NCBI GenBank assembly: GCA_021772615.1
Contig: JAJFLQ010000061.1
Coordinates: forward strand, 1 to 64,000
Direction of reading: 5' to 3'
DNA length: 64,000 bases
Source: Verrucomicrobiota bacterium
GTDB lineage: Bacteria; Verrucomicrobiota; Lentisphaeria; JABSQK01; JAJFLO01
A model generated the notes under the pieces. The model saw only the letters and a list, made by a program, of their open reading frames with translations, was not told the origin of the DNA and searched no databases. The translations under genes and the position numbers were made by a program. Below are positions 25,225 through 34,273 of this stretch, in pieces; the first letter of the stretch is position 1; every line of letters begins with the position of its first letter.

Positions 25225-26738
25225 TTCCCACAGCTGCCGTCACGGTCTTTGTTGCCGTGACAATTTTCGGTGTTGCGATACGGATGGCGCCATTCCTGGT
25301 CAACCCGAGGCTCGGTATCGATAACTGGTATTGGCTACTGTGCGCCAGGGACGTTCGGTCGCGTCGGCGGTTGCCGCCCGATCTTCCCTGCTTCATGTTG
25401 GAAACCAGTGAACAGTGGTATCCGCCGCTGTTCTCTGGTGTGCTTGCATTGCTGCCGCAGAATCTGCTCGAAAACCACGGCGGCAAGCTCGCTCAGCTTG
25501 TCGATCTTGTCCATGCGATCCTCATCTACTGGTGCGTGTACCTTGCCGGCGACAACGTAACAGTTGCGGCAACAGCAGCGCTGTCGTATGCGATCGCATT
25601 TTTTCCGGTACAATACAATTGCCAGCTGCAACCCCGGGGCCTGGCCAACCTATTGCTGACCGTGTTCATGATCGGGCTGTGGGGGTATCTTGACAATCAA
25701 CAGGTGTGGATGTGGTGCGTACTTGCAGCTGCCGGCGCGGTGATTCTGCTGTTGCACAAGATGACGAGTCAGATTTGGGTGGTATTCGTCATCGCCTTCG
25801 GCCTGTGGTCCGGGAAGGTGGCAATCACTGCGCTTGTGCCGGCTTCTGTACTCGTCGCCGTGATAATTTCGGGAGGGTTCTACGTAAAGGTTCTGCGGAG
25901 CCAGTGGGATATCATCACCTTCTGGCATCGGAATATCCGTTTCCTGAACAGCCACCAGTATTACGAATCGTCGCGGTATCGAAAGCCGGGATTCACATCG
26001 ACCGCGCTTCACCGGCCCGGCGTATCGGGGCACGTGAAGAAAGCGGCGATGATCGTCGCGTACAATGTCTTTATCCTCATCGTACCGGTCCTGCTGCTCG
26101 CTGGCGGCGGACGCGTTGGCCATGGCCCGGACGCCTTCTTATGGATCTGGCTTGGTGTGACGTATGTCTGGGTTTTTGCCACCACATTCGTACCCTTTTT
26201 CACAGCACTGGGCGCCGGCGTCTACTATGTGTACCAAAGCTTTCTTCCCCTGTTCCTGCTTGGTTGTCGGTATGTCGACGGCGCATCACAGTCCGAAGCA
26301 TATATACTGTACAGCGCATGGGGCGTTGCCATTCTCGTGTCACTATGCGGGTATGGCCGCTTTCTCCACAATATCAGGAAAACCGGTTCTCACGCACTCA
26401 CCGACGACCTGCGACAGGTCCTGGACACGCTCAAAACGGAACCTCACGACGGTGTTTTCTGCATTCCATTCAAGTTGCCGGATCTCACAGCGTATTGGAC
26501 AGGGAAGAAGGTATTCTGGGGTGGGCACAGCATGGGGTTCCACCGTTTGCTCCAACCCTATTTTCCGCTCATGCAGGCGGATGTAAAACAGGTGCTGCAG
26601 GAAAATTCCCTGCATTATGTGCTCTACTGGCACGGCTACCTGGATGCGTTGATCGACATTGGGCTGGACACCTCTACGGACATAAGATCCATAATCCGAT
26701 GTGGTGAATTCGAGCTGTTCGAAGTGACTAAAGACTAA
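25221..26738 (+). CDS. polytopic membrane protein, possible glycan polymerase or GT-C enzyme
   Basis: A 505-residue protein with about ten membrane segments, coupled to the flippase by an ATGA overlap. The frame is open further upstream, but a hydrophobic N terminus begins at this ATG (MIPTAAVTVFVAVTIFGVA). GIDNWYWLL in the first outward loop, a string of helices and a C-terminal soluble part are the layout of GT-C glycosyltransferases and of Wzy polymerases, but I see no decisive motif. Being next to wzx and lacking any other polymerase in this block makes Wzy a reasonable guess. A repeat element starts one base after its TAA stop. Confidence 0.65.
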   Translation: MIPTAAVTVFVAVTIFGVAIRMAPFLVNPRLGIDNWYWLLCARDVRSRRRLPPDLPCFMLETSEQWYPPLFSGVLALLPQNLLENHGGKLAQLVDLVHAILIYWCVYLAGDNVTVAATAALSYAIAFFPVQYNCQLQPRGLANLLLTVFMIGLWGYLDNQQVWMWCVLAAAGAVILLLHKMTSQIWVVFVIAFGLWSGKVAITALVPASVLVAVIISGGFYVKVLRSQWDIITFWHRNIRFLNSHQYYESSRYRKPGFTSTALHRPGVSGHVKKAAMIVAYNVFILIVPVLLLAGGGRVGHGPDAFLWIWLGVTYVWVFATTFVPFFTALGAGVYYVYQSFLPLFLLGCRYVDGASQSEAYILYSAWGVAILVSLCGYGRFLHNIRKTGSHALTDDLRQVLDTLKTEPHDGVFCIPFKLPDLTAYWTGKKVFWGGHSMGFHRLLQPYFPLMQADVKQVLQENSLHYVLYWHGYLDALIDIGLDTSTDIRSIIRCGEFELFEVTKD

Positions 26739-26739
26739 G

Positions 26740-26834
26740 CTGAATAATTCATACAGCCCTTGCTGCGGCTGCGTAACGCGTTGATCCGAAGCCCGCTAAG
26801 CAGCCTCGGGACGACGTTGTACGAATTAATCAGG
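26740..26834 (-). repeat. stop-codon-linked intergenic repeat element (copy B)
   Basis: Read as reverse complement, the first 57 bases from the TAATTCG word match copy A at 5829-5885 at 48 of 57 positions (about 84 percent). The ends are imperfect inverted repeats (CTGAATAATTCATACA against TGTACGAATTAATCAG). It starts one base after a TAA stop codon, as the copies at 5824 and 6005 start at theirs. Confidence 0.65.
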
Positions 26835-26897
26835 CCAAGCTGTTGCGTAGTGCCGTATACGCACCGAATTTTTGGCCACGTATTAGTTGGTGGTCGC

Positions 26898-27959
26898 TCA
26901 GTTGTGGTATCCGCTAAAACCGTGAGCCAGTGTACAGCATCGCAATACGTCCATTTCCACTTCGAACGACGTCTGGAATTGCGAACGCCGCGCCGCCATT
27001 TCGGCGCCGACCTTTAGTCCGGCCGTGTGCAAGTCTATCAGCGGTTTCGGACCGACGTAATCCGTTGTTACGCTCATGCGGCCGGGAGCGGCAAACGCCT
27101 CGGGAGTGCACCTGATTCCCAGTTCGGTTAAGTGGCGCCGGTCCGCGCGACCGCAGATATGCACGACCACGTGGCCCGGATTGTGTCGCGACAGGCGGAG
27201 GCTGTCAATACCGCCATCGTCAGAAAACAGCGCGCCCATATACTGGTGTTCGACAACGACGGTCGCATCGGAATCGATGATCTTGTCGATCGCGTGTTCG
27301 ACGTCGTCAATACCGGTCGCGGCAACCTCGATAGCGACAACATCCGCGCCGCACTCGTGCAGCACCGTCGCCGTGTGTGCAGCCATCGGGCCGCTGCCCA
27401 GGACAGCTATGCGGACGCCCATGATCTCAATATCGGCGGAAAGCAGCAGCTTTGCCGCCAGCCAGCCGACGTACCGGAATGTCTGCAGATCGGGATGGTG
27501 TTCATTGGTGCCGAGTACGGGAATGTCTTTGTTGCGGCAACACTGCAGATCGAGATCGGCTGCGCGGTACTCCCATGTTTCCCACATTAGTGGAACGACC
27601 GCCTGTGGGTGAAGGCGAGCAATTAATGGGGGATCAATAGGGCGGACGAAACCGAGATTGGTCACGATATCCGCGTCCGTGATACGGCGATCGGTTCGGG
27701 TCGGTAGGATCTCGATGCGGTCGGCGAGCCCGCTTTTTTGGGCCAGTTCGGTCGTCTGGGATATTGCGTCAGTGGCGGTGGCGTAGGCGGAGTCGCGCGT
27801 GAGGCAGAAAACCTTCTCTGCTCCCGCGAGCGCCGCAATCACAGGCGTCAATGCGTAGAACCCTGATGCTGCTTCGGTCAATACGATCATACCGGAAAGA
27901 TCTAATGCGAATGTGTCGATGGCGTTGCGAACCAAACGATGGCAACGGTCTATATTCAT
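26898..27959 (-). CDS. Rossmann-fold NAD(P)-binding protein of unknown function
   Basis: A 353-residue protein I cannot name. The centre has a dinucleotide fold: IMGVRIAVLGSGPMAAHTATVLHECGADVVAIEV with GxGxxA about residues 192-200, preceded by a regulatory-looking half (IVLTEAASGFYALTPVIAALAGAEKV). The arrangement recalls D-hydroxyacid or adenosylhomocysteine-type dehydrogenases, where an NAD domain sits inside a substrate domain. ATG 27959 is favoured over an upstream TTG (27980) because of an AGGA about 10 nt before it. It lies between two polysaccharide blocks and may supply a modified sugar or acid, but that is only context. Confidence 0.6.
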   Translation of the reverse strand: MNIDRCHRLVRNAIDTFALDLSGMIVLTEAASGFYALTPVIAALAGAEKVFCLTRDSAYATATDAISQTTELAQKSGLADRIEILPTRTDRRITDADIVTNLGFVRPIDPPLIARLHPQAVVPLMWETWEYRAADLDLQCCRNKDIPVLGTNEHHPDLQTFRYVGWLAAKLLLSADIEIMGVRIAVLGSGPMAAHTATVLHECGADVVAIEVAATGIDDVEHAIDKIIDSDATVVVEHQYMGALFSDDGGIDSLRLSRHNPGHVVVHICGRADRRHLTELGIRCTPEAFAAPGRMSVTTDYVGPKPLIDLHTAGLKVGAEMAARRSQFQTSFEVEMDVLRCCTLAHGFSGYHN

Positions 27960-28158
27960 GGCGTCAGATTCCTGATGCAATCAACCCACGGCGCCGGTCA
28001 TCGCGAGATCGGGCATGGTGCCTGGCGACCGAGCGGCACCGCCAGACCGGCCATCCCTCCTGGAGGGCGAGCGGCCTCGCGAGCCGGCAACTATGTAAGG
28101 CTTTGCCGTATTCCCGCAGGACAGTGAGTGGTGTGAATCGGCAACACCTTGCGCTCTC

Positions 28159-28248
28159 CGTTGGAGTTCACGATTTATCGTGGGTTTCAGGTCACGTTGA
28201 GCAGTACGCATGGCGTAGCGCAAGCACGCTAAAGCGCGAACTCCAACG
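28159..28248. repeat. REP/BIME-like inverted pair 1
   Basis: CGTTGGAGTTC (28159-28169) and its exact complement GAACTCCAACG (28238-28248) enclose two small hairpins, CACGAT-TT-ATCGTG (28169-28182) and CGCT-AA-AGCG (28227-28236). A fixed head followed by a hairpin, in two opposed copies, is the layout of REP sequences arranged as a BIME. Confidence 0.65.
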
Positions 28249-28466
28249 AAAATCTTGCAATGTACCACCACGCCCTTCCATTTTGTGACTAACTCCTCCG
28301 TGCCCTGTAGCCGCTTTAGCAGCAACGCCTGCCCTACTGGTGTAACGACCGGCAACACCAACGGAGTATGGCTTGGATATAGCCGCAAAATGGCACAATA
28401 CCCGCAAAAGGGTTTATGATAAAAACACCCAATGTCCGGCGAATTGGCCACGTGTTGTACGCCCTC

Positions 28467-28546
28467 CGTTGGCGTTCACAGCTTCAGATGTGGCTTTTCG
28501 GGCGCCTCTCCAACGCACCTCACACATCCGAAGCTGCGAACGCCAA
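28467..28546. repeat. REP/BIME-like inverted pair 2
   Basis: Arms at 28469-28492 and 28523-28546 are complementary at 22 of 24 positions. The head CTCCGTTGGCGTTC matches the head of pair 1 (CTCCGTTGGAGTTC) except for one base, so the two belong to one family. Confidence 0.65.
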
Positions 28547-28622
28547 AATCGACGTTTGCCGCGACCTTCAGTCGGTCCGTGTCGTTGCGCGTTCCTCCTA
28601 CAATCGAACGTTGATTTCAGCC

Positions 28623-29768
28623 TCACAATGCACGTATCGCGTCGGCCACCCGTATCACATCGGCTTCCGTCATCGCGTTGTGCAGTGGAATGGCCATGGT
28701 GTGGTCGTTGCAATCCCGGGCGGCCGGATAGTCGTCGGGTGCAAGGTTGAAACGGTGTTGGTAACAGTCCTGCAGATGTACGGCGTGTGTTCCCGGCCGG
28801 GTGGCAATGCCGCGAAGCTGCAAGGTTTCCATGATCGCATTTCGTGAAGCCGGGGCGTCTGTGGCACTTACGTACGTGACGAACGACTGCCATGCGTGAC
28901 ATCCGCTCCCCGGTTCCTGCGGCAAGCGCAGCCACGGCACGTTGGCCAGTCGTTCTCGATACAGTGCGGCGAAGCGCCGACGTTCGTCGACGAACTGCTT
29001 GAGTTTTGCGAGCTGCGCTCTGCCCACAGCGCCTTGCAGATCCGTCATGCGATAGTTAAAGCCGCAATAGCGGAACGCCGGCAGGCGATACGGCGCCGGC
29101 CCGGCATGCCGTTGTTCTTCAGAGATGCTTGCGCCGTGGTTGCGGAGCTGAACCATTGTTGCGGCGAGCGTATCATCATTGGTGGTGACCATGCCGCCTT
29201 CACCGGTGGTGATGGACTTACGCGGATGAAAAGAAAAGCTCGCCACATCACCGAGCGAACCGGCATATCGCTCGCCGTCCGCCATCGCGCCGGCGGCGCA
29301 CGCGGCGTCTTCGACGATTGAGACATGCTCCGGCACGAGCCGGCGAATCGCATCGATATCGGCGCACAGCCCGAAAAGATGTACCGCAATGATCGCTCTG
29401 GTCTTCGCGGTAATGCATCCCGAAACACAGGCAGGATCGAGATTGAATGTGTCGCGGCAGACATCGACGAATACCGGGGTGGCGCCGCATTGTACGACCG
29501 CGTTCGCAGTCGCGATCCAGGTAAATGCAGGTACGATCACTTCGTCGCCCGGACCTATTTCCAATGACGCCAGAGCGAGGTGCAATCCTGTTGTACAGGA
29601 TGTCACGGCCAGCGCGTGTGCGACGCCGTGATGGCCGGCAAACGCGTTTTCGAATGCGGCCACCTGTGGGCCCTGTGTGAGCCAGCCGCTGGCGAGGACC
29701 TCGCTTAGCGCCTCGTACTCTTCGGCGCCAAAGACCGGCTTGGCGATAGGTATGTCCGCGTTATTCAC
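28623..29768 (-). CDS. DegT/DnrJ/EryC1-type sugar aminotransferase
   Basis: A 381-residue PLP enzyme that transaminates a keto sugar nucleotide. Visible are GWLTQGPQVAAFE, the phosphate-binding TSCTTGLHLAL, VPAFTWIATANAV, VEDAACAAGA (Asp pairing with the PLP nitrogen) and SFHPRKSITTGEGG with the Schiff-base lysine. GTG start at 29768, overlapping the epimerase stop by eight bases, so it is coupled to that gene. The usual product is a 3- or 4-amino-sugar nucleotide, which the formyltransferase at 17409-18344 could then formylate. No 4,6-dehydratase that would make the keto substrate is visible in the window. Confidence 0.9.
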   Translation of the reverse strand: MNNADIPIAKPVFGAEEYEALSEVLASGWLTQGPQVAAFENAFAGHHGVAHALAVTSCTTGLHLALASLEIGPGDEVIVPAFTWIATANAVVQCGATPVFVDVCRDTFNLDPACVSGCITAKTRAIIAVHLFGLCADIDAIRRLVPEHVSIVEDAACAAGAMADGERYAGSLGDVASFSFHPRKSITTGEGGMVTTNDDTLAATMVQLRNHGASISEEQRHAGPAPYRLPAFRYCGFNYRMTDLQGAVGRAQLAKLKQFVDERRRFAALYRERLANVPWLRLPQEPGSGCHAWQSFVTYVSATDAPASRNAIMETLQLRGIATRPGTHAVHLQDCYQHRFNLAPDDYPAARDCNDHTMAIPLHNAMTEADVIRVADAIRAL

Positions 29769-30738
29769 CGGTAACGTCCGCAGCGCGCCACTGTATGAGC
29801 CGCTTCAAGCCGTCCTCCAACGTGATCCGATAACGGAAGTCGAGATCCCGAGAGGCTTTTTCCGGGCATCCGATGCGATTCTGTACCAGCCGGCGACTGT
29901 CGTCGGCGGAATACGGCCTGTATTGAACCTGCAATGTCGATTTTCTCAGTCGAAGAATGGTTTCACACAGTTCACGTATCGATGTTTGAATGCCGGTTCC
30001 AACGTTGTAGAATCCACACACAATCTCAGCGCGGACGGCACAAATGTTGGCGCGCGCGATGTCTTCGACATAGATAAAATCATACGCCTGACTGCCGTCG
30101 CCATTGACCGTAGGTGACGCGTTTTGGTCGACCTTGTTCAATACGATAGGGATCACACCGCTGTAGGCCGCAAACTGATCCTGATGCGGGCCATATACGT
30201 TCATATACCGAAGGCCGACTATAGAGATACCGAATCGATCGTGGTAGGCCGCACACATGGCTTCACCGGCGATCTTTGTAGCGCCGTAGAAATTCCTGTT
30301 GCGAAACGGATGGTCCTCGGTCATCGGGACCTCCACTGCATCGCCATAGACCGATGCAGACGAGGAATAGATGAGTTTCTTTACGTTGTTACGGACGCAG
30401 GCGTCGAGCACGTTGAACGTACCGTGGATATTTACGTCGAAGGCCGTTCTGGGAAAGTCGTTGCAGTGCAGCAGCCACATGGCCGCGAGGTGGAAAACGC
30501 AATCGACGTCCGCCATCGCAGCGTCAAGAATATCGGTATCGCGTATATCGCCGCCCAGCGGAAACACCATACACCGTGGATCTTTCAGCGAATCTTCAAG
30601 GTATTTCCGGCGACCGCGCACAAAATTATCGTATATAACGACCTCGCCGACGTCGTTATTCAGCAGCTCCTTCACCACAAAGCTGCCGATGAAGCCGGCG
30701 CCGCCGATAACCAGAATTTTCTTGTGCGCGATATCCAT
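29761..30738 (-). CDS. NAD-dependent sugar epimerase/dehydratase (SDR, GalE-like)
   Basis: A 325-residue extended short-chain dehydrogenase. GGAGFIG near residue 12 binds NAD; the catalytic set shows as SSSASVYG and YGATK (Tyr and Lys). LRYMNVYGPHQDQ and YDFIYVEDIARA are typical of UDP-hexose 4-epimerases and related dehydratases. A ribosome-binding site GAGGTG is 5 nt before the ATG. It is the middle gene of a lipoprotein, epimerase, aminotransferase operon. 4-Epimerase is the best single guess, but sequence alone does not separate epimerase from decarboxylase or dehydratase members. Confidence 0.85.
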   Translation of the reverse strand: MDIAHKKILVIGGAGFIGSFVVKELLNNDVGEVVIYDNFVRGRRKYLEDSLKDPRCMVFPLGGDIRDTDILDAAMADVDCVFHLAAMWLLHCNDFPRTAFDVNIHGTFNVLDACVRNNVKKLIYSSSASVYGDAVEVPMTEDHPFRNRNFYGATKIAGEAMCAAYHDRFGISIVGLRYMNVYGPHQDQFAAYSGVIPIVLNKVDQNASPTVNGDGSQAYDFIYVEDIARANICAVRAEIVCGFYNVGTGIQTSIRELCETILRLRKSTLQVQYRPYSADDSRRLVQNRIGCPEKASRDLDFRYRITLEDGLKRLIQWRAADVTGE

Positions 30739-30761
30739 AAATCACCTCACCCGGTTGCCTG

Positions 30762-31238
30762 TCAAAGCGCATCGGCAAGCTTCACTACCATTCCCTTAAG
30801 TGCCTCGTCGCGAAGATACTTCAATTGGGATTGATCTTCAAGAGAAATTGAATGTGTGCGTACCGATACGTCGAAGCCAACGGTATCGTCGCCGTCTTCG
30901 GCCCAAATGCAGGTGGCGTCAATCTCGGCGGATGCTCGCGACGGGTGTTCCATGCTGCGGTTTCTTACCGAAAGTTTCGTAAACGTCAATTGGCCGGCCG
31001 GCGGTTTTTCAGTATTGAACGCTGCAGCCAGGGCCTCTGCCAATGACGGAGCCTGGTCGGCGGGAACGCCGGCAATCACGATCTTTAATTTTCCGGCATG
31101 TGTTTCGGCAACAACCGGTGGAATGGTAGCGGGCGCGGGTATCTCCGTAACCGAGATTTTCATGCCCAGCTCGTCACTGCCGCAACCGGTTAGAAGCACA
31201 GCCGCGACTACGGTATGTAGTGCACGCAGGAATGTCAT
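30762..31238 (-). CDS. lipoprotein of unknown function
   Basis: About 158 residues. ATG 31238 is taken as the start because it opens a lipoprotein signal peptide (MTFLRALHTVVAAVLLTGCG) with the lipobox LLTGC; the frame is open further upstream. No clear ribosome-binding site precedes it. The mature part begins with a proline-rich linker (VTEIPAPATIPPV) and continues with mixed alpha/beta sequence without motifs I recognise. It ends 23 bases before the epimerase gene and probably leads that operon. Confidence 0.6.
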   Translation of the reverse strand: MTFLRALHTVVAAVLLTGCGSDELGMKISVTEIPAPATIPPVVAETHAGKLKIVIAGVPADQAPSLAEALAAAFNTEKPPAGQLTFTKLSVRNRSMEHPSRASAEIDATCIWAEDGDDTVGFDVSVRTHSISLEDQSQLKYLRDEALKGMVVKLADAL

Positions 31239-31583
31239 AGGGAGCGATGTTCCGTGACCGAGTTTTGGATTGGCGAACACCGACGGCATGTACGCTGCGT
31301 CGACGTGCACCGTGTATTCGGCACAATGCCACGCAACGGCTTGGCTCGCCACTCCGAGTGTGGAAATTCAGTAAACATCGGAAAGGTTCGACACTGCGCG
31401 GTTCTTCTCGCAGCGACCTCACTTAAGCCGTGAATTCAGAATGATCGATTTGTTAATTTCCGATTTTCACTGATGTTACGTCGCCGCGCCTGTCAATCGG
31501 CCCCCTTTCGGGCCACACGGTACATCGGCGCGGGCGTCGGTATCCCTCACCAACCGGGCTGAAACCATTTAAGGAGACCTGAA
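31239..31583. other. divergent intergenic region
   Basis: The stretch lies between the lipoprotein operon (minus) and cysQ (plus). I see no gene. The last 30 bases hold the cysQ leader with AAGGAG. Promoters must lie here, but none stands out. Confidence 0.3.
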
Positions 31584-32369
31584 ATGACACGTGATATGAC
31601 GTACCTCATCGACCTTGCCGTGGAAGCCGGCCATCGAATAATGGAAATCTATGAGTCCGACGATTTTGATATCGAAAACAAAGCCGACGATTCCCCGTTA
31701 ACCAAAGCCGACACGGCGTCACACCATATCTTAAAGGATGGATTAACGGAACGTTTCCCGGATATGCCGGTTATCTCAGAGGAGGGCAGTGGAATTGCGT
31801 ACGACGACCGCCGCTCGTGGGACCGTTTTTGGCTGGTCGACCCGTTGGACGGTACCCGCGAATTTATCAGCCGAAACGGTGAATTCACGGTGAACATTGC
31901 GCTCATCGAGAATCGGCGGCCGGTCTGCGGTGTGATCGTGGTGCCGGTTACAGGAACCCGCTATTTTGCAAACCGGGAGGACGGCGCGTTCCGCCAGGAT
32001 CACGATGGAATGCCGGTCGCGATACACACGGCCGGGAATGGGCGCAATGACGCGCTCACGGTGGTGCAGAGTCGGTCTCACGCGGCGGCAGCGGAAGGCG
32101 AGTTCTACAGCCAATACAATTTGAAAGACCGGGTTTCTCGCGGCAGCTCGCTGAAATTTTGCATGGTGGCGGAAGGCGCAGCCGACCTTTATTTTCGCTC
32201 CGGCCCGACGTGGGAGTGGGACACTGCTGCCGGGCACGCTATTGTATTGCATGCCGGTGGAAAGGTATTGATAGGCAATGACGACCTGCTGTACAATAAG
32301 CCCAGCCTGAAGAATGATGACGGATTTTTATGCGCTGCGCATGGTGGCCTTTTGGACGAATTAAGCTGA
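31584..32369 (+). CDS. cysQ: 3'(2'),5'-bisphosphate nucleotidase CysQ
   Basis: A 261-residue member of the inositol monophosphatase-like family. EEG (SEEGSG), DPLDGTREF and the C-terminal WEWDTAAGHAIV are the three metal-binding motifs, all intact. CysQ removes the 3'-phosphate from PAP, a by-product of sulfate assimilation and sulfotransfer; GTREF after the metal site is the form found in CysQ rather than in inositol phosphatases. AAGGAG is 7 nt before the ATG. Its stop is only 11 bases from the stop of the convergent histidine kinase gene. Confidence 0.92.
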   Translation: MTRDMTYLIDLAVEAGHRIMEIYESDDFDIENKADDSPLTKADTASHHILKDGLTERFPDMPVISEEGSGIAYDDRRSWDRFWLVDPLDGTREFISRNGEFTVNIALIENRRPVCGVIVVPVTGTRYFANREDGAFRQDHDGMPVAIHTAGNGRNDALTVVQSRSHAAAAEGEFYSQYNLKDRVSRGSSLKFCMVAEGAADLYFRSGPTWEWDTAAGHAIVLHAGGKVLIGNDDLLYNKPSLKNDDGFLCAAHGGLLDELS

Positions 32370-32380
32370 CGTCATCCAAA

Positions 32381-34012
32381 TCAGGCGCGGCTATCCTGCG
32401 CCGCACCGAGTGTGCGGTTAATTGCAGCTTCGAACGTAGCCAGCTTGAACGGTTTGTAAATCACGTCCCGAAACCCGTGGGCCTCGTAGTTGGCCATGGC
32501 TGATGTATCAGAATAGCCGCTCGCCACGATCGCTTTCACGCGGGGATCTCTGGCTTTTAACTGCCTGATCGTTTCCAGCCCACCCATACCGCCGGGTATT
32601 TGCAGGTCGAGAATCACCGCGTCAAAAGGCCGGCCGGATTGCTGTGCGCGGTCGAATGCATCAAGCGCTTCCTGGCCGTCGCATGTGATGGTGACAGCGA
32701 AGCCCAGTTCTTTCAGCATTTCGGCGGCTACGTCGCGGACGATTTCCTGATCGTCCATTAGCAGGATCGTACCACGGATGCCGGCCGGGTTGTCCGGCAC
32801 CACGCAATCGCTTGTGGCGGCATCATTGCAAGCCGGCACGTAGATTGAAAATGTGGACCCGTCGCCGACCTGCGACTGGAGGGTAATCGTACCCCCGTGT
32901 TTTCGTACGGTCGAATAAACGATCGCCAATCCCAGGCCGACGCGATGTTTCCTCGTTGTAAAGAAGGGATCAAAGATCCGGTTGTGCACCGATTCCGGAA
33001 TCCCGTCGCCGTTGTCGCGAATCGTTATTTTTACATAGGTTCCAGGCTTGAGATTCACGGTGGAATCCAGTCCTACGGAAACGTTCTGGATGTGAAATTC
33101 AATTTTCCCGTCCCGGTTCTTCAGGGCGTCGACGGCATTCTCTATGAGATTGAACAGTGCCTGTTCAATTTGATCGTGATCACACTCAACGAGATGGGCG
33201 TCGTCGGCGATGAAAAAGTGGCTTTTTATCCGCCTGCCAAAAATCGCACGGTCAACGATTTTCTTGATAACCGGAGGAAGGTGCAGCGGTTGGCGAATCG
33301 GATCGCCACCGGATGCGAACGTCACCAGCTTCTGCGTCAGGCGTTGCGCCTTGTCGGCGGAAACTTCAGCGGATTCGAGTATACGGTTGAATTTGGCATC
33401 AGGATTGGCAACGATACGGCGTAGCAGTGACAAGCTGCCGATCACACCGACGAGCAGGTTGTTGTAGTCGTGCGCTAATCCGGCGGCGAGCACGCTCACT
33501 GCCTCATGCTTTTGGCTCTTGACGAGCTCCGCATTGATCCGGTTCTGAGTCGCATGGTCGTGCAGTACGATGATTTTCCCGGCTGTTGTCGACGGCGACG
33601 TCATCCGATACGACACCGGCCGCCGTTCGCCGGATCTGGTGACAAGCATGACCTGTCGGGTACGAGTCGCAGCACCGGCGTCGGGATCGACGGGGATGGA
33701 GAGCGGATCATTCGACGAATCGTCGCGGACTCGAAAAACGTCGGCGACTGCCAGACCGACCGCACCATCAACCCAACCGGTCAGCTGTTCGGCAACCGTG
33801 TTGATGGCGATAATCGTACCATGATCGTCGATAACGATGACACCTTCCTCGACGGCGCACAAAGACGAAAGGACCATGCGGTTCCGGGCGTCGGCGGCAT
33901 GTTCGCGTTCGCGCAACCGTGCGAGTTCCCGGCGAAGGCGGTGATTCTCCGACAGTAGATCGGTGTCCGGCAGGGTTTGCTGTGTCGAAAAGTCAGATTG
34001 GATTACACTCAT
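32381..34012 (-). CDS. PAS-histidine kinase-receiver hybrid sensor
   Basis: A 543-residue cytoplasmic sensor without membrane segments. In order: a coiled coil (20-45, LRRELARLREREH), a PAS domain (about 45-155), a dimerisation/phosphoacceptor helix with His181 (LAHDYNNLL), a HATPase_c domain (N box ENAVDAL, G1 DNGDGIP, FFTTRKHRVGLGLAI), and a receiver with Asp469 (VILDLQIPGGMGG) and a C-terminal lysine (YKPFK). It should autophosphorylate and pass phosphate to its own receiver. No partner regulator or DNA-binding output lies nearby, so it is an orphan. GAGAGGAA precedes the ATG. Confidence 0.92.
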   Translation of the reverse strand: MSVIQSDFSTQQTLPDTDLLSENHRLRRELARLREREHAADARNRMVLSSLCAVEEGVIVIDDHGTIIAINTVAEQLTGWVDGAVGLAVADVFRVRDDSSNDPLSIPVDPDAGAATRTRQVMLVTRSGERRPVSYRMTSPSTTAGKIIVLHDHATQNRINAELVKSQKHEAVSVLAAGLAHDYNNLLVGVIGSLSLLRRIVANPDAKFNRILESAEVSADKAQRLTQKLVTFASGGDPIRQPLHLPPVIKKIVDRAIFGRRIKSHFFIADDAHLVECDHDQIEQALFNLIENAVDALKNRDGKIEFHIQNVSVGLDSTVNLKPGTYVKITIRDNGDGIPESVHNRIFDPFFTTRKHRVGLGLAIVYSTVRKHGGTITLQSQVGDGSTFSIYVPACNDAATSDCVVPDNPAGIRGTILLMDDQEIVRDVAAEMLKELGFAVTITCDGQEALDAFDRAQQSGRPFDAVILDLQIPGGMGGLETIRQLKARDPRVKAIVASGYSDTSAMANYEAHGFRDVIYKPFKLATFEAAINRTLGAAQDSRA

Positions 34013-34273
34013 TTCCTCTCATGCAATCGGTAAGGTCGGTTATCGCATATGCGCAAAAAGTCGATCAAGCATGTAGCACCGGCATCGCGCCTGTAAGAGG
34101 ACATGGTAATTGCAGAAATTTCTGGTAGTATACAAAATAGTAATTTCAGGAATAAAGTATACCGTATTGCCCCCCGACAATGTGCTGGTCTGCGCGTTCA
34201 AACGAGAGCAACCGTCGACGCACCGCAGCCCCTGTGTAACTACAGTATCAATTCGAAAAATTCAAATTTATTC

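Larger units (their letters stand above)
27960..28622. other. 663-base non-coding stretch carrying REP-like palindromes
   Basis: No credible gene on either strand. It contains two inverted-repeat units, listed separately, and at 28357-28409 a segment faintly similar to 16340-16400. No terminator is apparent for the DegT gene that ends at 28623. Confidence 0.5.

Noticed and set aside
27981..28451. 156-residue open frame on the minus strand
   Set aside because: Composition is erratic, it has no family-like blocks, and it runs through the REP-like palindromes; treated as non-coding.
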